NCBI GenBank assembly: GCA_029063695.1
Contig: JAIDNR010000355.1
Location: 1 to 31,301 of the forward strand
Length of the DNA stretch: 31,301 nucleotides
From: Ruminococcus sp.
GTDB taxonomy: Bacteria > Bacillota > Clostridia > Oscillospirales > Ruminococcaceae
Reading direction: 5' to 3'
Numbering within the stretch: the first letter of the stretch is position 1; every line of letters starts with the position of its first letter. The notes beneath the pieces were generated by a model. That model worked only from the letters and a program-made list of their open reading frames with translations. It was not told where the DNA came from and did not search any database. The position numbers were made by a program, and so were the translations under genes. Positions 30,610 to 31,301 of the stretch are shown one piece after another.

Positions 30610-31301
30610 ATGATAGAAAAGTTATTTTTTGAATTATCAGAACTGGAGCAGGTTGAATCAATCGCTTTAGGTGGTTCACGCTCAGGATTGAACTATGACG
30701 AAAAATCAGATTATGATGTATATGTTTATTGCACTTCACATATCAGTGATGAAGTCAGAACTGATATTTTGAAAAAATATTGCAGTACTATGGAAATCGG
30801 CAATCATTACTGGGAATATGAAGATAATTGCATACTGAATAATGGTACAGATATTGATATCATATACCGAAATCCTTATGATTTTTATAAAGAAGTTTCA
30901 GAAGTAGTTGAAAGCTATCAAGCACACAACGGATATACGACTTGTATGTGGCACAATCTTATGAATTGTAAAATAATATATGATAAAAATGGAAGTCTGT
31001 CACAGGCTAAGAAACGTTTTGATGTGCCATATCCGGATATTCTCAGGGACAATATAATAAAAAGAAATATGAATCTTTTATGTGAATCATTGCCTGCGTA
31101 TTCACATCAGATAGAAAAAGCCGTTGCAAGAAATGACAGAGTAAGTATTATACACCGTATAACAGCATTTTTAGAGTCATATTTTGATATTATACTTGCT
31201 TTTAATAGATTAACGCATTTCGGTGAAAAACGTCTAATTCAATTGTGCAGTAAATGTTGTCCAATTCTTCCGAAGAATTTTGAAAATAATCTGAATCAGT
31301 T
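30610..31301 (+). CDS. Nucleotidyltransferase-fold protein, 5' part
   Basis: The frame starts at the ATG at 30610 (GGGAG at 30597-30601, 8 bases upstream) and is open to the end of the window, giving 230 residues of an incomplete protein. IALGGSRSG (18-26) followed by SDYDVYVY (33-40) is the G-S-x(n)-D-x-D signature of the polymerase-beta nucleotidyltransferase fold, with Asp34 and Asp36 as metal ligands and Asp83 in TDIDIIYR as the third. Relatives include aminoglycoside nucleotidyltransferases and DUF4037-type proteins; the substrate is unknown. The AT-rich codon choice differs slightly from the preceding gene. It lies downstream of a terminator, so is probably a separate transcript. Confidence 0.85.
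   Translation, partial: MIEKLFFELSELEQVESIALGGSRSGLNYDEKSDYDVYVYCTSHISDEVRTDILKKYCSTMEIGNHYWEYEDNCILNNGTDIDIIYRNPYDFYKEVSEVVESYQAHNGYTTCMWHNLMNCKIIYDKNGSLSQAKKRFDVPYPDILRDNIIKRNMNLLCESLPAYSHQIEKAVARNDRVSIIHRITAFLESYFDIILAFNRLTHFGEKRLIQLCSKCCPILPKNFENNLNQ

Overview
This window looks like a chromosomal segment of a Gram-positive gut or rumen anaerobe of the Ruminococcus type (Oscillospiraceae). The DNA is AT-rich with strong AGGAGG-type ribosome binding sites. Two secreted proteins end in type I dockerin modules, the mark of cellulosome-forming ruminococci. The housekeeping set is typically Firmicute: an L21 leader followed by rplU-prp-rpmA, an L27 with a cleavable N-terminal extension, Mini-ribonuclease III, YfmF/YfmH and the ACT-UPF0210 pair. 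The species call is an inference; no rRNA is present.

Layout. (1) 1-7133, plus strand: the 3' end of a DUF58 gene, a membrane transglutaminase-like protein, a secreted C39-like cysteine peptidase with a dockerin, prmA, an unrecognised 387-residue cytosolic protein preceded by two hairpins, and a small gene split by an in-frame TAA. (2) 7130-10918, plus strand: a near-consensus promoter and L21 leader drive rplU-prp-rpmA, ending at a terminator; then obg, mrnC, a 63-residue membrane protein and a yebC-family regulator, ending at a second terminator. (3) 10936-12502: an SGNH/GDSL esterase-dockerin gene with its own promoter, enclosed by a 73-bp inverted repeat (67 of 73 positions match). This is the most unusual structure in the window. 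(4) 12557-13663, plus: a GNAT acetyltransferase and mntP, with mntP overlapping convergently a metallophosphoesterase on the minus strand. (5) 13649-15780, minus: the metallophosphoesterase and an HtrA-type surface protease. (6) 16007-20882, minus: a tight operon yfmF-yfmH-lgt-folD-lipoprotein, with neighbours overlapping by 4 bp or abutting. (7) 20975-25199: an AraC regulator (minus) divergent from a membrane O-acyltransferase (MBOAT), an SGNH hydrolase and a CPBP membrane protease (plus). (8) 25324-28711, minus: ispE, an aminotransferase and an Lrp/AsnC regulator that overlap one another, and upstream of them a PHP-family phosphatase with its own promoter. (9) 28885-30537, plus: an ACT-domain regulator and a UPF0210 protein, closed by a terminator; then a nucleotidyltransferase-fold gene that runs off the end.

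How the genes fit together. Several blocks concern the cell surface: transglutaminase/DUF58, two dockerin-bearing enzymes destined for a cellulosome scaffold, HtrA quality control, Lgt with a candidate lipoprotein substrate in the same transcript, and an MBOAT-SGNH pair that probably O-acylates an extracellular polymer. The rest is translation and ribosome assembly (rplU, prp, rpmA, obg, mrnC, prmA) and metabolism (folD, ispE, aminotransferase). I saw no rRNA, CRISPR array, phage or transposase gene, and no tRNA that I could recognise by eye.
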